Positions 7,884-8,639 of a stretch of DNA of 8,639 bases are shown in pieces (position 1 is the first letter of the stretch; the number at the start of each line of letters is the position of its first letter). The position numbers were made by a program, and so were the translations under genes. The stretch is from assembly GCA_003524565.1 (NCBI GenBank), contig DQGU01000265.1, positions 453 to 9,091 on the forward strand, given 5' to 3'. The stretch comes from Rhodospirillaceae bacterium. GTDB lineage: Bacteria; Pseudomonadota; Alphaproteobacteria; Micavibrionales; UBA2020. Under the pieces are notes generated by a model. It saw only the letters and a program-made list of their open reading frames with translations, was not told the DNA's origin and did not search any database.

Positions 7884-8079
7884 ACTGATCGAAAAATTCC
7901 TGCCCTGCGAAAAGCGCATGGCCGAACAACGGGCGGCACGCCAGGCGGCCGTGTGCAGCATAGCCGAAAAGACCGAGGCGCTGCGCGAGGCCTGCGGCGA
8001 GGTCGAGGGGTATAACACGCCTTGGGATTTTGTGCCCAAGGCGAAATTCGATGCGAGGCACCTGATCAATGTCAAATAA
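7876..8079 (+). CDS. Unrecognised 67-residue protein in the lysis cassette
   Basis: I do not recognise this protein. It begins at ATG 7876 behind AAAGGAG and overlaps the holin candidate by 8 nt. The first half is a charged amphipathic helix (MLKLIEKFLP, then EKRMAEQRAARQAA). The second half holds AEKTEALREACGEVEGYNTP and ends in WDFVPKAKFDARHLINVK. Two cysteines (residues 11 and 27) and one more near residue 40 are the only unusual residues. There is no membrane segment, signal peptide or lipobox, so a free outer-membrane spanin is unlikely. Position between holin candidate and endolysin suggests a lysis accessory such as a holin partner or antiholin, but this is only context. In T7 the gene after the holin is the small terminase. 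This product is much shorter than that and shows no clear DNA-binding motif. It overlaps the endolysin start by 11 nt. Confidence 0.6.
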   Translation: MLKLIEKFLPCEKRMAEQRAARQAAVCSIAEKTEALREACGEVEGYNTPWDFVPKAKFDARHLINVK

Positions 8080-8458
8080 GTTTTCGCTTGGCGCGCGCTC
8101 GCGCCGAAATATGCAGGGCGTGCATCCGGATCTGGTGCGCGTGATTGAGCTGGCGATCCAGATCACGGAGGTGGATTTCACCGTCATCGAAGGTCTGCGC
8201 ACGAAAGAGCGCCAGGCCGAGCTGGTCAAGGCCGGCAAAAGCCAGACGCAAAACAGCCGCCACCTGACCGGCCATGCCGTGGATCTGGCGGCTTGGGTGA
8301 ATGGCACCGTCAGCTGGGACAAGGCGCATTATCATAAAATCGCCGAAGCTATGAAGGCGGCGGCAGTCAAGCTGCAGGTGCCGATCGTCTGGGGCGGCGA
8401 CTGGAAAACGTTTTTCGACGGCCCGCATTTTGAACTCGACCGGAAGGTGTACCCATGA
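8069..8458 (+). CDS. Endolysin, M15-family zinc peptidase (L-Ala-D-Glu / D-Ala-D-Ala type)
   Basis: This 129-residue lysis enzyme would cut peptide bonds in peptidoglycan. The sequence fits the peptidase M15 (VanY/T5 endolysin) fold over its whole length: FSLGARSRRNMQGVHPDLVR (5-24), DFTVIEGLRTKERQAELVKA (36-55), SRHLTGHAVDLA (63-74) and IVWGGDWKTFFDGPHFEL (106-123). The zinc ligands should be His65, Asp72 and His120, with Asp117 as the catalytic acid. This matches T5 endolysin (His66, Asp73, His133, Asp130) and the SxHxxGxAxD plus D-x-x-H pattern, so all key residues are present. It has no signal peptide or cell-wall-binding domain, so release probably depends on a holin, consistent with the gene two places upstream. 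Start ATG 8069 has GAGG at 8055-8058 and overlaps gene 7. Its stop overlaps gene 9 as ATGA. Exact bond specificity cannot be read from sequence. Confidence 0.92.
   Translation: MSNKFSLGARSRRNMQGVHPDLVRVIELAIQITEVDFTVIEGLRTKERQAELVKAGKSQTQNSRHLTGHAVDLAAWVNGTVSWDKAHYHKIAEAMKAAAVKLQVPIVWGGDWKTFFDGPHFELDRKVYP
8090..8105 (+). repeat. GC-only hairpin just after the endolysin start
   Basis: GGCGCG (8090-8095) pairs with CGCGCC (8100-8105) around a CGCT loop, about 20 nt after the start codon. It could slow initiation on the lysin message, but it also encodes the conserved LGARSR motif, so coding constraint may explain it. Confidence 0.45.
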
Positions 8459-8623
8459 TCGCCGTGCCCGCGCTCTTATTGAAAGTATGGAAATGGCGGA
8501 ATGCCATCATCCCCGCCATGTCTTTGGTCGCTGTAGCGGGCATGTGGCTTCTGGCCGATTACAGACTCATGGAGCGCGACAAGGCTGTCGCGGCTAGGGA
8601 GGTGGCCGAGGCATCGTTAAAAC
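8455..8623 (+). CDS. Rz-like inner-membrane spanin candidate (3'-truncated)
   Basis: Only the first 56 codons are present before adapter sequence begins; the frame reads on into adapter, and residues after SLK are artefact. The ATG overlaps the endolysin stop as ATGA, with GGAAGG (8442-8447) 7 nt upstream. The protein starts with a short basic N-terminus (KVWKWRN), then a hydrophobic segment AIIPAMSLVAVAGMWLLA (about 17-34), then a charged helix starting DYRLMERDKAVAAREVAEAS. A short cytoplasmic N-terminus, one membrane anchor and a periplasmic coiled coil is the plan of Rz-type inner-membrane spanins. The position right after an endolysin is the usual one for them. The outer-membrane partner (Rz1), often embedded or adjacent, would lie in the missing part. 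Another small membrane protein such as a second holin is the main alternative. Confidence 0.6.
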
Positions 8624-8639
8624 AGATCGGAAGAGCGTC
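8624..8639. other. Sequencing adapter remnant (not biological)
   Basis: The last 16 bases, AGATCGGAAGAGCGTC, are the A-tail junction plus the Illumina universal-side adapter (the GTC after GAGC distinguishes it from the index side, which continues ACACG). The insert therefore ends near base 8623, and gene 9 is cut there. Confidence 0.97.

Noticed and set aside
7876..8079. Small terminase subunit (the T7 gene after the holin)
   Set aside because: At 67 residues it is too short, and no DNA-binding or oligomerisation pattern is visible.
1..8639. Terminal inverted repeats (13 identical bases at the two ends)
   Set aside because: They are exactly the Illumina adapter end GCTCTTCCGATCT and its complement, so they are library artefact.
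1..8639. tRNA, CRISPR array, insertion sequence or T7-type phage promoter
   Set aside because: No repeat-spacer pattern, transposase, cloverleaf or recurrent promoter-like 20-mer was seen, and there is no intergenic space to hold them.

Overview
This 8.6-kb window is the late structural and lysis region of a short-tailed (podovirus-like) bacteriophage. It carries nine genes, all on the + strand, packed head to tail with overlaps or a 1-nt gap and no gene-free stretch. The gene order and motifs match the T7-type series of internal virion proteins followed by tail fibre: a small gp14-like protein, a mid-size gp15-like protein, a 1173-residue gp16-like ejection protein and a tail fibre with a T7 gp17-type N-terminal domain. 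A separate, probably beta-rich, tail-associated protein follows, and then a lysis cassette: a single-membrane-segment holin candidate, an unrecognised 67-residue protein, an M15-family zinc peptidase endolysin and the start of an Rz-like inner-membrane spanin.

Both ends are artificial. Bases 1-13 and 8624-8639 are Illumina-type sequencing adapter in inverted orientation, so the phage insert is about 14-8623. The first gene may lack a few 5' codons, and the last gene is cut after 56 codons. The ends are not genome termini or inverted repeats.

The host is not stated by the sequence. Two clues point to Alphaproteobacteria: the GC-rich, alanine-rich coding style, and an extreme scarcity of GANTC, the CcrM methylation site of that class. 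By manual scan there are only two GANTC sites in the whole window, at 182 and 8564, against about 30 expected from composition. The same-composition site GATC occurs more than 40 times. This is the most distinctive signal in the window.

How the genes work together (inferred from family knowledge): genes 1-3 would be carried inside the virion and ejected to form the DNA conduit through the envelope. Genes 4-5 would build the host-recognition fibre. Genes 6-9 would end infection by opening the inner membrane, cutting peptidoglycan and disrupting the outer membrane. Overlapping start/stop codons suggest one late transcript with translational coupling; no promoter or terminator could be identified. 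I did not find a clearly novel system such as a defence island, CRISPR array, retroelement or RNA gene. The unexplained parts are gene 5, gene 7, a 10-bp perfect hairpin inside gene 5, and the GANTC avoidance.
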